Source: Owenia fusiformis (taxonomy: Eukaryota > Annelida > Polychaeta > Sabellida > Oweniidae). From it: a stretch of 64,000 bases of DNA. The notes beneath the pieces were generated by a model that was not told where the DNA came from, made no database searches, and saw only the letters and a program-made list of their open reading frames with translations. The stretch covers positions 19,537,936-19,601,935 of the forward strand of contig CAIIXF020000006.1 in assembly GCA_903813345.2 (NCBI GenBank). The letters run 5' to 3'. Positions 22,303 to 35,497 of the stretch are shown in pieces. Both the position numbers and the translations under genes were made by a program. Each line of letters starts with the position of its first letter. The stretch's first letter is position 1.

Positions 22303-25300
22303 ATGGAAAGTGAACAACCTGAATCTGACAGTAGCAGTGGCGCTAAAGGTCAGCCAATCAGACGTAGCCTACGAAGCAGGAAAAAAAGTTCAAGTCATGA
22401 CATTTGTGGACCACGAAATGAACTGGAAAATATGAGAAACTCTGAAGTTAAAACTTCTAGAACCAAATGTAAGGCTGATATAGTTGTGAGTCACAAAATG
22501 AATTTAAGAAAGCGTAAATTATCTCTTGGAGATGTGAAAACTGAACCTAGAGAAATCGCTGGACCTAGCACAAGGAAACGTGCAAACAGTGTTGGTTTTG
22601 TAGCCCTAAATAAGACCGACTATCAGGTACAGAATAGGGTCAAACCAACGAGAAAGATTTCTGGTGCAGCTGCAACTATCTTGTCTGAGGAATCTAAAAA
22701 GGTAGCCAAAATCAAACCAGCTCAAAATAAGCAACTGGACAAAAGACATGTGCATCTTAATGACAAAGAAGACTTTCTGAAAATGTTATCTCTTGAAATG
22801 CTCTGCCGTATATTGAACTATTTATCCATATATGATGTAATGAAACTAGATTGTCTATCAAGTCAACTGCATCAGGCAGTTAACCTCCATCTTAGGGTTA
22901 GAAAATGGATCGACTTCACTCCAGGTGACCTTTATGGAACAGGCCCAAGGGGGTTTAATGACGCAACTTTTTTGAGTTTCATGCAACGTTGTAAAGACTT
23001 GGAATACATTTATGGATTTCATGTACCGGTGCTTGTCAAACGAAAACAATATCCCAAGAAATGCCTCAGTATCCCAGGAGCCATCAAAGGTTTGTGTTGT
23101 CTTGAGAATCTAAAGGGGATTGAAATTTCTGATATCTTCCTTTTAAGTGCAATTCTGAATTTACTGCCTCATGTCCAGGTATTGAAAGCATTTAGAAACC
23201 GCAATGGAGGTTTCCCGATCCCAGAAACCAACAAACTAGAATTAAAACCTGCTGCTCGAGTCACCACATTAGACCTCACAGGTGTTGTCATATCAACAGT
23301 TCCCAGACTAGAACACACAAAACACCTTCTATTAAACTGGGTGAAACTTACTGACCCGAATCCTTTCAAAGATGTTGTGTTCCCAAACTTAGAGACGTTT
23401 GTAATGAAAAATTGTGCTGGACCAAACAATGCCTTGAAATATCTGACATTAATGACAGCACTAGCTGCAGCTAGGAACCTGCACAGATTAGAACTTGGCC
23501 GTGTTCCTTTCCTAGGTAAGAAACTTTTAGCTGTTAAGCAATAGTCTTGCAAAGTGGTTCAATGCATGCCTTTTTATGTGCAAATCAAGTGTTTTTAACA
23601 ATAGATAGCCTTGCCCAAGTCAGTCTCTTTTACTTATCTTGATTTCTATAATGAACGCCTTGTCCCAATGTGAAAGATGTGTGCTTAAGCGACCCAATGT
23701 TTATGTTGTTTAATTTGACCAATCAACGACAGCCCTGCTGTGTTAGCATTTGAAAACAAATATGCTTTTCATGAACAAATCTCGCACAATTCATTATGAA
23801 AATACAAATATTTGACCAGATAAATATCAGAGTTTAATGAATGCGGGAGCATCAATCGAATACTCGGAGGTGAGAAGATTTCAACATTGTCAAGAAACGT
23901 TGAAAAGATCGCTGAAATGATTAAACATGATAGCTGAGATTCAGATCAATTACTGAATCAGATCGACAACTATATGGACTTGGTCTTCGAGCATTTTCAT
24001 CGCGAATTCAGTTTTAAAATCACATGCTTTGATTTATATTAATGCATGCTCACTGTCCAATGTATATAGAATGTATTGTAACTCTGAAGAAATACTCGAT
24101 CAGATCATTGAAAGTTTCAAGTCGTAGAAGGGTAGTTTGCTTTGTTTATGCAGGTAAACCTGATAATGTTTTGATTGGTTAATCAACCTGAAGTCACAGG
24201 TCGTATCCACTTGATCTTGCCTATCAATACGGTTTTGCGATACCCCTGACTGGGTAGGAATTATTGGAATTTCGAAACTACTGAATAACTGTATCATAAT
24301 ATCAGTGATGATGCATATTAGATTGTACAAGGCAGTTATAATTCAAGATCAGATAAGTAAAAAAATACCGACTTGGGGCACTGCAGGCTGAACAATAAAT
24401 TGTAGCTATTGTAATGTGATATATTCCAGATTCATGAAGAATTTGTTCATTAGAATTTGGTTCTCTGTGAAGTTGACTTTTTCTAGTTGGCCAAGAATCC
24501 TTTAAGGCAACATTTAAAAAAAATTGGAAACAAGTTAACCCCTTTAAATTAGATAAGAATACAAAACCTTTAAAAATGATCTTTAATGTCATACACATAT
24601 GATGTATAAGTCTCTATTTCAGGTGGTCTTATTCAACATCTTGTAGAAGATAGTAGGCGATCACGGGGCTATAGATCACTCCGTAAGATCGTGCTTGCAT
24701 CTTGTAAGCATGCACTGGAGGTTGACCTTGGATATATGATGCTAACATGTGCAGCAGTGTAAGTCTAAAAGCTCTACCAAAGAGCATGGCTTATATAACC
24801 AATATATAATTCAAATCATGGTGCAATTCAGTATAGTTCAAGTATTTTTATGTGAATTTATTTGTTCAACATACATTCACAAATTGGGCTTGAGCAAGCT
24901 ATTGGTAGCACTTTTAGTCCCAAAGAGGTGGATTTTCAAACTTGCTAGAAGAAAACATTTTCCTGAATCATAATTTCACTTAATGTCTTACCTTTCATTT
25001 TTTATTGACCCAGAGATAACTTTTTGGTTCGATATTGGAAAAAATCAGGATGATATTATAAGCTCCAACTTTGGCTCTTCGGAAAGGACACACACATAAT
25101 TGCAATTATAAAGGGTATTTATAAGTTTCAATATATGTTCCACATTTTTTGTTTTAAAGCATGCACATATATGGTTCTAAATAACTAATAGTTTTTATCT
25201 GAATCATTATCATAGAAATGAATTAGGAAGACCAGTCTCGTCACTTGGCCTGTGATTTTGGCAAAAAAGCTCAATCATTTTTCCAATTACGATAATACAT

Positions 25301-28300
25301 GTACTTAATAATGTTGAATATCCTATTCATTTTTCCTTCTGTCTGAATCATTACAAAGTCCTTAATAATGTTTTTTTATATATGAGACAATCATGATAGT
25401 ATATATGTGTACCATATGACGAAACTACACTTGTCCAAAGCTCTTCGGAAAGGACATTTTTTAGTGTATTGCTAAATACTTTTAAACAGATTGAATTTGT
25501 GGGAGCAATTTTCAGAGATTGTACATTTGTTTCTATTCATGTATTCATGTTTTCGAGATTTACCACTGATTACATCATGATCTGCGATTTTTCATAGGTA
25601 AATATATGGGCGATAATAGGGCAAAACATCATTTAAGTAATCACTTTAAGGCTATCATAAATGTACTTAGTTTTTTAGCTGCTGGGCTGGGGACACGTAG
25701 GCCTATGAAACAGCATTATGCACAGAAAAGACTCAATTGTTGGTGGTAATTGTCAGTGAATTGAACCTATTATCACAGGAAAAATAGTGATGAAGATACA
25801 GTTTTATATTTGCGGCATTCTTCATTTGCAATTTTACACTTGAGTGTTTTAAAGGGTTTTACAGTACTGTCCAAATCAAGATTCAATGTAATATTTGTAA
25901 ACATTGTGCTAATGCCTTTATACATCAGTAGAAAAGTTAGTTATAGACATCCAATACAGCATTCCTAATCAGAAATTGGATTGCTCTTCGGAAAGGACAC
26001 ATTTACTTTTGTAGTTCCTGTTTAAGCCTTAGTTACTTCAGTAAAGATATTTTATGTATAAAAGTTCATCAGAAAATATATTCCAGTGTGTTTCTCTTTA
26101 AAATTGTTGGTAAATGCACTGTTTTGACAGAGTTTGTCTTTTCCGAAGAGCTCTTCGGAAAGGACTTTTTTCTTGTGTCGGAATTTTGAAATTGATTTTA
26201 CAGTTATATATGACAGTTCAAAGCTACTTATTTGTTTTGAATATTCAAGAAACTAAATGCATTTTGTTTTAAAATAGTTTTTAGTGTATCATATTACTTC
26301 ACTTCAGTCTTAAAATACACATGCTCTTCGGAAAAGACATTTGCGTGTCGGAAAATCAGTTAGTTATTTTGAGAGCCAATATCTCAGGAACCACTACAGC
26401 CTTTTCTATAATTTTTTTAATGACAGAATTTTAACATTCAGAACTTTTGATATCATCTTAAAAAAACAGTAAGCAAAGTTGAAAAATTCTGTCTTTTTTA
26501 ACATAAGATTTTCAACGAAATGTTACACCAACGGTTGTGTGCTACAAGCGGTTATAAAAACTCTATATACTATTATGGACACACATGTTGCATATCATGT
26601 TAAAGCAAATTCCTTAATCTTTCCAATGCATCCAAATTACTTTAACTTACTCGATTCAAGTACATGCTTGAAGTATATATGTAAATGTGGATTTTTTCTT
26701 GGGAATTTGTTACATAGAGAATAAGGCATATTTTGATACATGAAAATTTATAAAAAAAATATCATTCATCATTCAAAAAAATGATATCTTCCTCAGACAT
26801 ATACTGGATATACCTAATTAATAAGACTGATTTTCCATCTGTATCTTAAGCCTTGCATTTTTTCTGGGTGCCAATATGAAAGTGCTACCAATAGCTTGCT
26901 CAAGCCCAATTACAAAAAACATTTGTCCTTTAAAAAGGTATACCTAGAATATGCTACTATTGTTTAAACTTAACTATTACTATCTAATGTTGAAATACAG
27001 TTATATAATAACTTGTTTGGTCAAAAACTAAAATGATACTTTTTCAGTATTTTGCAGTGAAGCACTACTTTTAGGTACCAAATATATCCCATGAATTTGA
27101 CTGTATGTATAAAACTTTTTTGGTATGTTTTCCTAATGTGTTATAGGCTAGAGGAAGTCCATATCCAACCATCTATCAGTCGTGACAGTATGTTCTCCGC
27201 ACTTATCCTTGCAGAAGCCATCTTCCCACAATTCACCACTCTCACCATTGGATACGTGGATGATTTTCCACAACATGGTAAAATATTTTGCAACTCACAT
27301 TCAAAAACGGTGATACCTGTATAAAATAATTTCCCGCATAAACTAAAAGACAAAGTCAATACAGTATTTAGGAATTGAAAATGGAAAATTGATACCATCC
27401 TTGAAAATGTACACACATGATATTTTTCACTTAAATCCAGATTATGGACTCAAAAATAATTTAATGTTTTGCATAAGGTGAGCCAAATCCTATTGCACAT
27501 CTTTCTACAGTATTTCAAAGTGTGGAATAAAAAGATATGCTAGGTCATACTTAAAAAATGTTTCCTTGACATTTATAGGTAAATGGACCAATGAAGAGTT
27601 GGTTAAGCTTGGATTGGCTGATGTAGCAGAAAGTCCTGCCATGGTGACAGACATTGGTGTACGAGCAGCAGGGCAGGCCTTACCTAGTATGAAGCACCTT
27701 AAGATCTACAATTGCCCACATCTTCACACACCAACCAGCTGGTTCAACCAAGGTAAATATTATCTGGATTTAAGCAAGATTACTTCAGTTGATGTGATAT
27801 GAAATTCAGGGTGTTTGACTGAGTAGTCCACAACTGGCTGTGATATGGACTTGTACATGTACCTCTAGGTATGAGTATGCACATACACATACAAATCTAC
27901 AAGAAAAGAAAGAGTTTCTTTATTTGTCTTCCATCATCACAATTTTACTGTTTGAATATAGAATATAGACACAAGAGGTATTTCTCACCTTCAGGGGTGG
28001 TAAACAAATATAACACAACAAAACCTCCAATATCTTTGAAAAGAAAAGTATGTTAATCCAGCCTTTCACCAACAATTTCCAATTTTTTTTACTTAAAGTC
28101 AATATTGTTGTCAGTCATTCATTAATTCAATTTTGCTTATACATTTAGTTCTAACTGGAAAAAACAATATGTAAATACTCCCCATAAATGAACAAAAATA
28201 TAATATGTGTAATTCTTGTTAAAAGTCGAGCTGATTCATACACAGTCCTTGTATATGTATTTTAGGTAATTCAGGTTTGACAAACTTGACTGAGTTACAT

Positions 28301-31300
28301 CTGCACAGATGCCATGCCATTCAGCTGCCAGACTTCTGCCGGATGATCACACTGCTGCCATCTATAGCGAATGTTATTCTGGAACAAATGTTCAGGGAGC
28401 CACCTAAAGGCTGTGCCAGGTACTATTCTGCTCATTATATTTCATTTTTCCAAAGCCCCCGACAACATTTGGGGATGGAATTTGAATCTCTTTTTCATGT
28501 TGTAATCTTCACATTGGTGAATATCTAAAGATGGTAAAAAATTTTATATTTGAATCTTGACATGCAAGTGACAAGTGATTTTCTTTCAGGCAATTATATT
28601 AATATTTCAATGGTACCAAAAAATAAAGATGTTTTTAAAGGTTTTATGTGTTACCATATGTGAGATTAAAATCTGTAAGCACCTCATAAGGTAGAAAGAC
28701 TAATAGCTGTTACTCTATGATGATATGTATCTTACTCAGTGGTCTCCACAGGATTTTTGTTCAAGTCGGTGCAAAATTCTCATTTTCACAATTCAGACCA
28801 AAACTGGTCAAAATATGCCCATTTTTCATAATTTTTCTCAAGTGGGTGCAAATGGATTAGTGCAAGTCTGTTATCAAAATCTCAGGTGGGCGCTGGCCCA
28901 CTTGCTTTAGTGATGGGGAGACTTGGATATAAACCTGCTTTGCTGTAATTATTGGAGGAAAAAATATTAACATATAAAAAGTGAATAAACTGCCTCATAT
29001 AAAATCAAAGTTTCAATTAGTTTTGATGATTTGAATCTTGAAATACTACTTACCACGTGAGGAGTTTTGCTATGATATTTTCAGATAAGGACGTCTGTAG
29101 TTATGAAATCATAATACTTAAAAAGTTATCTGTTGATGAATTCATCTCCAAATAAAGATAAATACATTGGATTAATAATACTCTAATACTTACAGAGTTG
29201 GACTTAGTGCAGGAACTGGACTGGGGGTGTCTGCAGCCCTTGTTGCCAACAACACAACTGCACCTACTGTCCCTGACAACAACAACAATGATGATGATGA
29301 TGGTGACAATGGTGGCCATAGTGATGATGAGCATGTAGGAGAAGAGGGATATCTGGATTATGATGAGGTGCCTGATGAAATGATCGCTGAAGAACAACTA
29401 GTTGATGATCTTATTGCTGATGAACTTATAGCGGATAACATGTATGAAGATGAGCGGATCATTGTGAGAGAAGAGAGTGCACAACGTGGGGATGTTGACA
29501 ATAAAAGCTTGGACGAGAATCTAGAACTTTCTAGTCATCATGTAAGATCTAGTGAAAACCCGAATCAGGTTGCAGAAGATAAGGAACAAAACCACAAAAA
29601 CCAAAATAATGAATTAGTTCAAATTGAAGAAAATAATCAAGCAAAAGATCAACCTGAGAAAGGCATGGAACCAATTCAGCTCACTTATAATAATGACCTT
29701 TCGAAAGAACCCATTGTAAAAGATAAAAACCCTAAAAAAGTACAACACAATGTGTCAGATGAAGTCATTATAGATATGCCTGATGGTAGTAAACATAAGG
29801 TAGAGGAAGTCATGGAGCATGAACCAACTCAGGCTGAAACTATTGACTCAAAACAAGATGACCTTCAGAAGTCCCAAATCATCAATCCAAATGAATATGC
29901 ATCAAGAAAAAACTCAAATCTAGAAAATAAAACTTTAAATCAAATTGATGGAGACTTTGAAAATGAACATATTGTCAAACCAGAAACTTCAAGTATTAAA
30001 CCTAATGATGATACATGTATTACCTTAGAAACTGAACTTCCTGTAGTTGAAGGACATATGAAGATGGAACATACGGATGATAACACAAAGAATGAAGAGT
30101 ATATTACATTGCAACTTGCTTCAGATGATGACTGTATAACAGTGGAAACTTCTGTAGATATTGATGATGAGAATGAACATATAGGTACTGATACTATTAA
30201 TGCAATACCTGATAAGACAGAGGATGTGTATATCAGTCCTGGACCAACTGAGAAAATTATCCAAATTGATAATCTCAAAAGACCTGAGCCACAAATGATT
30301 GAGCCTAATGAGCCTTATATCACCATAGAGTCAGTAGAAATAGAAACGTCACCCACAATAGATATGGAATCCACAAATGAAATTGTACCAACTACAAATG
30401 AGAGTTTATCTACTCATGAAAAAGCATCCCCAAATTCTAACAATGAAAAATATAGAGAGCCGCCAAATGATCTCATTGATCAAGAATATGGGAAAGTCGA
30501 TGAGAATTCTGATGATGAACTTGTTAGTGCATTTAACATTGATGACATGACAGGTGATGAGCCAATCATCGTCATAAAAGCAGACTTTGATTGTAAACCT
30601 ATGCCATCTGCTAGTGTTAGTGATGTTGACAATACCATTAAACAGAAAAAGGAAGCCCCGTCTGGCTCTATTGAACATAAAACTATGGTAACTGATAGCA
30701 CAGGGAAACAAGTTGAAATCAAGGAACAGATACCCGTTGGAGGCAAGGTTCCTAAAGGTGAAACATTAGTTAGGGGATCAAGTGGGAAAACAAATGGTAA
30801 AAGCGTATATGGAAAAAAGAAGGGCCTTGTTAAAAAGCGTAGTAAAATAAGCGAAACATCTTGTAACATGTCATCGAATCAGGTTTCACAATCTTGCCAA
30901 GCCGTCAGTGAGGAAATCCGAGAGGAAACCAAAGTGGTAAAAGATGATCAAAAAAGTGCCAAAACAGTAAGGAAAGAATCTAAGGGTTGTAACACAGATC
31001 CCCCATTCTGTCCACGGTGCAAAAACTGTAATCCTGATCTAAAAACAACACAACCAGAAGAGGATACAGAAAAACCAAAGGCATCTGATGACAAACCTGA
31101 CAATGGGTGTAACGACTGTAAAGACCCAATTGAGGAACGCATTGGCTCAACATCTGACAAAAGTAACCAATCAAAAGAAGATTCAGGCCTTAGTAAGTCC
31201 AAACCATCCAAGAAAAACTCCAATAACCACCAGTCTCTTGGTGGGATGCTAGCCAGAGGTATGGGTGAAGATATTGATGACACCCTAGATGGTAGTGTCC

Positions 31301-34300
31301 ATGACGTACCACAAGGTGGAGCTTCTCATACAACATGTGATCAGTCGACAAGTACAAGTGATCCAGTGATTGAAGAAGATCATGAGCAGGTAAAGATATC
31401 TTATTACTGTACAGGCCCGTAGCCAGGGGGCAAAAATTCTTTCAAAATCATGCAGTTTTTCACCATTCTGAGGACTTTTCAAGTGATTTTGACCCCTTTT
31501 GGGGAACCCCCCTCGAATTTTTAAAATGTGACCCCCCCCCTTCCTTGGCAAATCCTGGCTACGGGCCTGCTGTGCTCAGCTTAAAGTTAGTGTTAATCAT
31601 GTTTATGTTTTGTCCTGATCAGTAAAAATAGCATTTGCGCAATATTAGAAAAACACAAAGTTGTACATACAGGGTGGGCCAAAAAATTTTGCAACTTTTT
31701 TAAAAGGCTAGAAAAGTATCATAACATGAAGGTATTGACATAAAAATTGATTTACAGAAAGTTTAGGATAGGCATATTTTACCATTCAAATATCTGAGCT
31801 TATACTGACTTCTAATTTTTTGACAGTTCTTTGAATATCAATGGTAAATTGTTCTTGTGTCCAAGATTTACTGTTTTTCCAAGAAAATGTGACTTATTAT
31901 GATTTTATATGTGATCAACAATAACACATTCATTATGTTCACTGAATCTGCTACAATCTTGGATAACTGTTTATTCAATATCTAGGACAGTTTTATATTA
32001 GTATCTACTCACAATGGTATTATGTAATACTGTATCTATAAAACTATTATTAATCAGATGTTCTTACATCCACCTTTCACCTTCACTATCGCTCCCAGCC
32101 ATCGGGCAAGGGTTGCTTTGGAATATCTGGACGAAGATATACCTCTAGATTTATTGGTCCTGATGAATTGCTGCCCAATACACCAGATGCCAACCCCTGT
32201 GACTATCACACATGGAGCAGTTTATTGCAATTAATGGTAATCCACACACAAACTACTGATCAACTAAAAGAAGTTCTGCAAGAGAAATGGAAACTACCGC
32301 AAGAATCCGCTGAATGGCCCCATTGCAGTTCCACCCCCGTGTCTGTGTGATAGTGAAGATGAAAGGCGGATGCATGGAACATTTTTAAATATACAATTAA
32401 TAGATACAGTATAACATAATACCATTGTGAGTAGATACTAATATAAAACTGTACTAGCCATTGGTTAAACAAATATCAAAGATTGTAGCAGATTTAGTGA
32501 ACATAATGAATGTGTTATTGTGATACATGATATCACGAAAAGTCACATTTTCTTGGATAAACAGTAAATCTCGGACACATGAACAATTTACCATTGATAT
32601 TCAAAGAACTGTCAAAAAAATTAGAAGTCAGTGTAAGCTTAGATATTTGAATGGTAAAATATGCCTATCCTAAAATTTCTGTAAATCAATTTTTATATTA
32701 ATACCTTCATGTTATGATACTTTTCTAGCCTTTTAAAAAAGTTGCAAAATTTTTTGGCCCACCCTGTATTAGCTTGATAAATACAAGTGCTGTATGTGTA
32801 CATTTGAAATCCAAATGATATTCAAAACATGAGGTGTATGAAACCAATTAGTACTGTTATTATTTGTTACAAACTTGTACCTCAGTGATTTTAGATAACA
32901 TTTCTTGGCAGATGATGTCTAAAGATTGCCTTAGAGGTATTTAGCATAGATTAAAATGTTACATTTCATTTTTTGATGTCTTCATGTATTTGCTACCAAC
33001 ATTATTGAAGGTGATGACATTAGAGTCCAAGACACTACAGAATCTAACACTCAGAGATGTTGGCATAACAGACCTCATAATGAATGACTGCAAAGAACTC
33101 AGGTCTCTCTCAGGTAACTTGAAACAAGAACAAGGTACTTTTCTCCAAATTAAATGCAACTGAGTATCAAGTTTTTATTTGTCTATTCTTACTAAGAAAT
33201 GACTCAAGTTCAACCAAAGCATCCAAATTTTCTGATTTGCCCAATTTTGAATTGTTTTAACTGGTCATACAGTAATTTTCCAAATAGATGCAGATTATCT
33301 GGATTCTTAAGCTTGGTAAGCTAAGCTACTGACATGAAAAAAAGAATGTACAAGACTGGACTGGACGTTGTAGTCTGTTCTCAAATTGTATGAATAATTG
33401 GAAATTTGGGAAAAAAATAAAAAAAGATTGATACATAAAATAATATAATGTAACGGGAAACAGTGAGCTTATTTATTCCACACCCCTTGTACAAAAATAA
33501 TTTGTTATTTGATTTAATATTTATGTTTTAGGGAATGGTTGTCGTGTACTAAAGTTTGTGTCCATACACAACAGTAACACAAGCTTAGAACGTGTCTCAT
33601 TTGCTCAGTGTCGTAAACTTGACCATCGCCATCTATTGTGGGAAGTCAGCAGATCACCCAGCTACAAGGATAGACTTGTCTTTTTACGCCCAATGAGAGA
33701 TGTGAGTCTTTGAGGGTTTGTGGGAATATTGGAGTTTACTAATGCTGTAAACCTAAAATCTAGATATCACAAAAAGTATCTCGCTTATCTTTAATAAAAA
33801 TGCAAAATTTATTGATGTAAAACTATAATTATAAGGGTGATCAAGATTTCACTCAGTTCTTACTCTACATGTGTTGTGTTGTGTTTCTTTTTGTGACAAT
33901 ATGATTGGAAAGAACTAAGGGCTCACATTTGGAAAAAAGTTAAAACAAAAACAAATGCTTCTATTTCAGTATGATCCAGTAGAGATTGAGCGTACCTTGT
34001 TCAGTTCATGGATAGTTGACTACAATCTCTGCCTCATACATGACCACTCACCTAGTCCAAGTGGGACCTTCCCTCTAAGACACAAGCTGGAGAACTGGCT
34101 GGAGATAGCAGCAGATATCAACCAGTAAGTCTTAATTCAGCTCAGGAAGAAAGTTCAAAAACATCCTCATCCATTTCATCCATTCATCTCTCCAAAAACA
34201 TCCTCTGATCAAACCATGGAACAACATTATCTTTTCCATCTTTTAGGCCTTGTGAATGTCAATGTTCCTCTCCTTCCAGTGACTTTAATGTTTCACTTTC

Positions 34301-35497
34301 CATGGACTTCAATTATTAATATACTTGCATTATGTCAAAGAAGAGCACATTTACTACATACATGTTACGTAAATATTTTTGCCATTTAGACACATCTTGC
34401 ACCATATGGACTTCCCTGAGCGTAAACTGGACTTCAATCATCCTAGATACCCTTGGGGAAGGAACATGTATACCATGAGAGGTAAAAGAATATGTCATAG
34501 TAGTAGGGAGATGTCATGTATTTGATAAAAGAGGGGAGGGGGATAAATATGATTATACGCCATGAGAATTAAAGAGAAGATGTATGATAAATATTGGAGC
34601 TCTTTTAAAAGTGAAGATATACATGGCATAGGAATTTAGATGTAGAATCCCATCCCTACATCTTTATTAAAAAGATATATTGGCCCAAAAAACGAAAATG
34701 TCTCTACTTCTTTAAATTTTCACAGGAGAAGTAATGAGTATCAAACAAATTCTTGTTGCAAGAGTATGATTTGATAGAAAATATGGGGGCTTATCAAAGG
34801 GATTCAAAGTTTGATGTTATTACATGTATATGAATATTGCAGGAAATGCAGAGAATGGATCACCATATGAAGTCTTGACGGACATCCCCTGGATTAGAGC
34901 ACTGCAAGAAATGGGGGTGGATAACTCACTGGTGGATTTTATGGGCAGAATAGGCTCTCCATATGATTGTAAGTTACCCTTCATAAGGGTTAGACCTCTA
35001 GACTCTCTTAATAAAAGATAATTCTTTTTCCAGCAAATATCAAATCAGACTGCAAACAGAAAATTTGGTCAAAAATCATGACATTAGATTGAGGATAAAG
35101 ATGAAAACTACCACACTGAAATCAACTTATGAGATAATAGTAATGAGAGGAAAATGAACCACTGTGATCATGTTTTAAAAAACAAAAAAGAGTAGTTAAG
35201 AAAGGAATTATCCAGGAATGGAGTAAATTGCCATGTTGCTAACACTCTAAATTGTACGGATTACAGAAATCAGTCTGTTCATTCAAATTTCTGAATTATC
35301 TTTGTGACTTTTGCATATATATGTACATGTATGTGTTTTCAGATGGAGCATTATTTGAGTGCTGGGATAAAGATGAACTTCACGAGTTGATATGTGATCT
35401 TAGCAAGGAACAAACTGGGGTGCATGCCTGTAGTGTTGGAGTCTACATCAATTTATGTGATCTTGATAAAGAGCCAGCTCATGATATGTACCTCTAA
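22303..35497 (+). CDS. FBXO38: F-box only protein 38
   Basis: Twelve coding exons: 22303-23515, 24623-24758, 27147-27277, 27579-27752, 28266-28419, 29196-31389, 33011-33113, 33532-33701, 33970-34124, 34390-34481, 34843-34968 and 35343-35497. They sum to 4,803 nt in one frame, 1,600 residues against about 1,190 in human. Residues 1-155 are a basic, disordered extension. The F-box is at about 157-200 ([20 protein letters not shown]) and the LRR-like repeats at about 200-600, with the family signatures [22 protein letters not shown] and [19 protein letters not shown]. Exon 6 (about 603-1334) is an acidic, disordered insert containing CPRCKNC and ending [16 protein letters not shown]. The conserved C-terminal domain ([25 protein letters not shown]) follows. 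The protein is the substrate-recognition subunit of an SCF ubiquitin ligase. In mammals it is known as MoKA, a KLF7 co-regulator, and it ubiquitinates PD-1. Upstream non-coding exons are not resolved. Confidence 0.95.
23607..23650 (-). repeat. SINE/LINE-type 3' tail copy (FBXO38 intron 1)
   Basis: GCCTTGCCCAAGTCAGTCTC and TTTTACTTATCTTGATT match the tail segments at 4629-4680 and, inverted, at 24342-24380. Confidence 0.45.
24342..24380 (+). repeat. SINE/LINE-type 3' tail copy, plus strand
   Basis: AATTCAAGATCAGATAAGTA, A run, then TACCGACTTGGGG. It is inverted relative to the copy at 23607-23650 and lies about 0.25 kb upstream of FBXO38 exon 2. Confidence 0.45.
24881..26912. mobile_element. 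2-kb inverted-repeat element in FBXO38 intron 2
   Basis: A perfect 33-bp terminal inverted repeat runs AATTGGGCTTGAGCAAGC, TATTGGTAGCACTTT (24882-24914, inverted 26879-26911). Inside, the motif CTCTTCGGAAAGGACA or a one-base variant occurs five times (about 25074, 25440, 25984, 26150 and 26324). One copy lies in a head-to-head palindrome TTTCCGAAGAGCTCTTCGGAAA centre (about 26141-26160). No transposase is recognisable. The superfamily is unknown. Confidence 0.65.
27806..28024 (+). mobile_element. Headless copy of the 4704-5042 SINE
   Basis: Shares CAGGGTGTTTGACTGAGT, GGCTGTG, and CTCACCTTCA followed by GGTGGTAAACAAA with the full copy, but the tRNA-like head is missing. It begins about 55 bp after the donor of FBXO38 exon 4. 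Confidence 0.7.
28738..28915. mobile_element. Interspersed repeat, copy A (FBXO38 intron 5)
   Basis: CATTTTCACAATTCAGACCA, GGTCAAAATATGCC and CCCACTTGCTT are shared with 50218-50408. The ends AGTGGTCTCC and GGGGAGACTT are partly inverted, which suggests a short MITE. Confidence 0.6.
31412..31569. mobile_element. MITE with CAGGCCCGTAGCCAGG ends
   Basis: Perfect 16-bp ends: CAGGCCCGTAGCCAGG at 31412 and CCTGGCTACGGGCCTG at 31569, with runs of G and C just inside. It inserts 22 bp after the donor site of FBXO38 exon 6. The element at 7180-7460 and a one-ended fragment at about 21447 (GGCCCATAGCCAGGA) look related. Confidence 0.75.
31670..32766 (+). mobile_element. Degraded mariner-like transposon (FBXO38 intron 6)
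   Basis: CAGGGTGGGCCAAAAAATTT at 31670 and its inverse ending CACCCTG at 32766, each next to TA. The inverted arms are very long (more than 350 bp) and still closely matched. A transposase remnant lies in the middle. Confidence 0.8.
32075..32350 (+). pseudogene. Mariner-like transposase remnant
   Basis: The frame reads [18 protein letters not shown], then [19 protein letters not shown]. This matches the C-terminal part of DD34D/DD37D-type transposases (PDxNPxDYxxW, then eLk..l...W..l.). The N-terminal and first catalytic parts are missing, so it is not functional. Confidence 0.6.

Noticed and set aside
29227-31422. A separate acidic protein gene
   Set aside because: Its edges are splice sites, and the joined sequence reads [12 protein letters not shown] as in FBXO38. 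It is FBXO38 exon 6.
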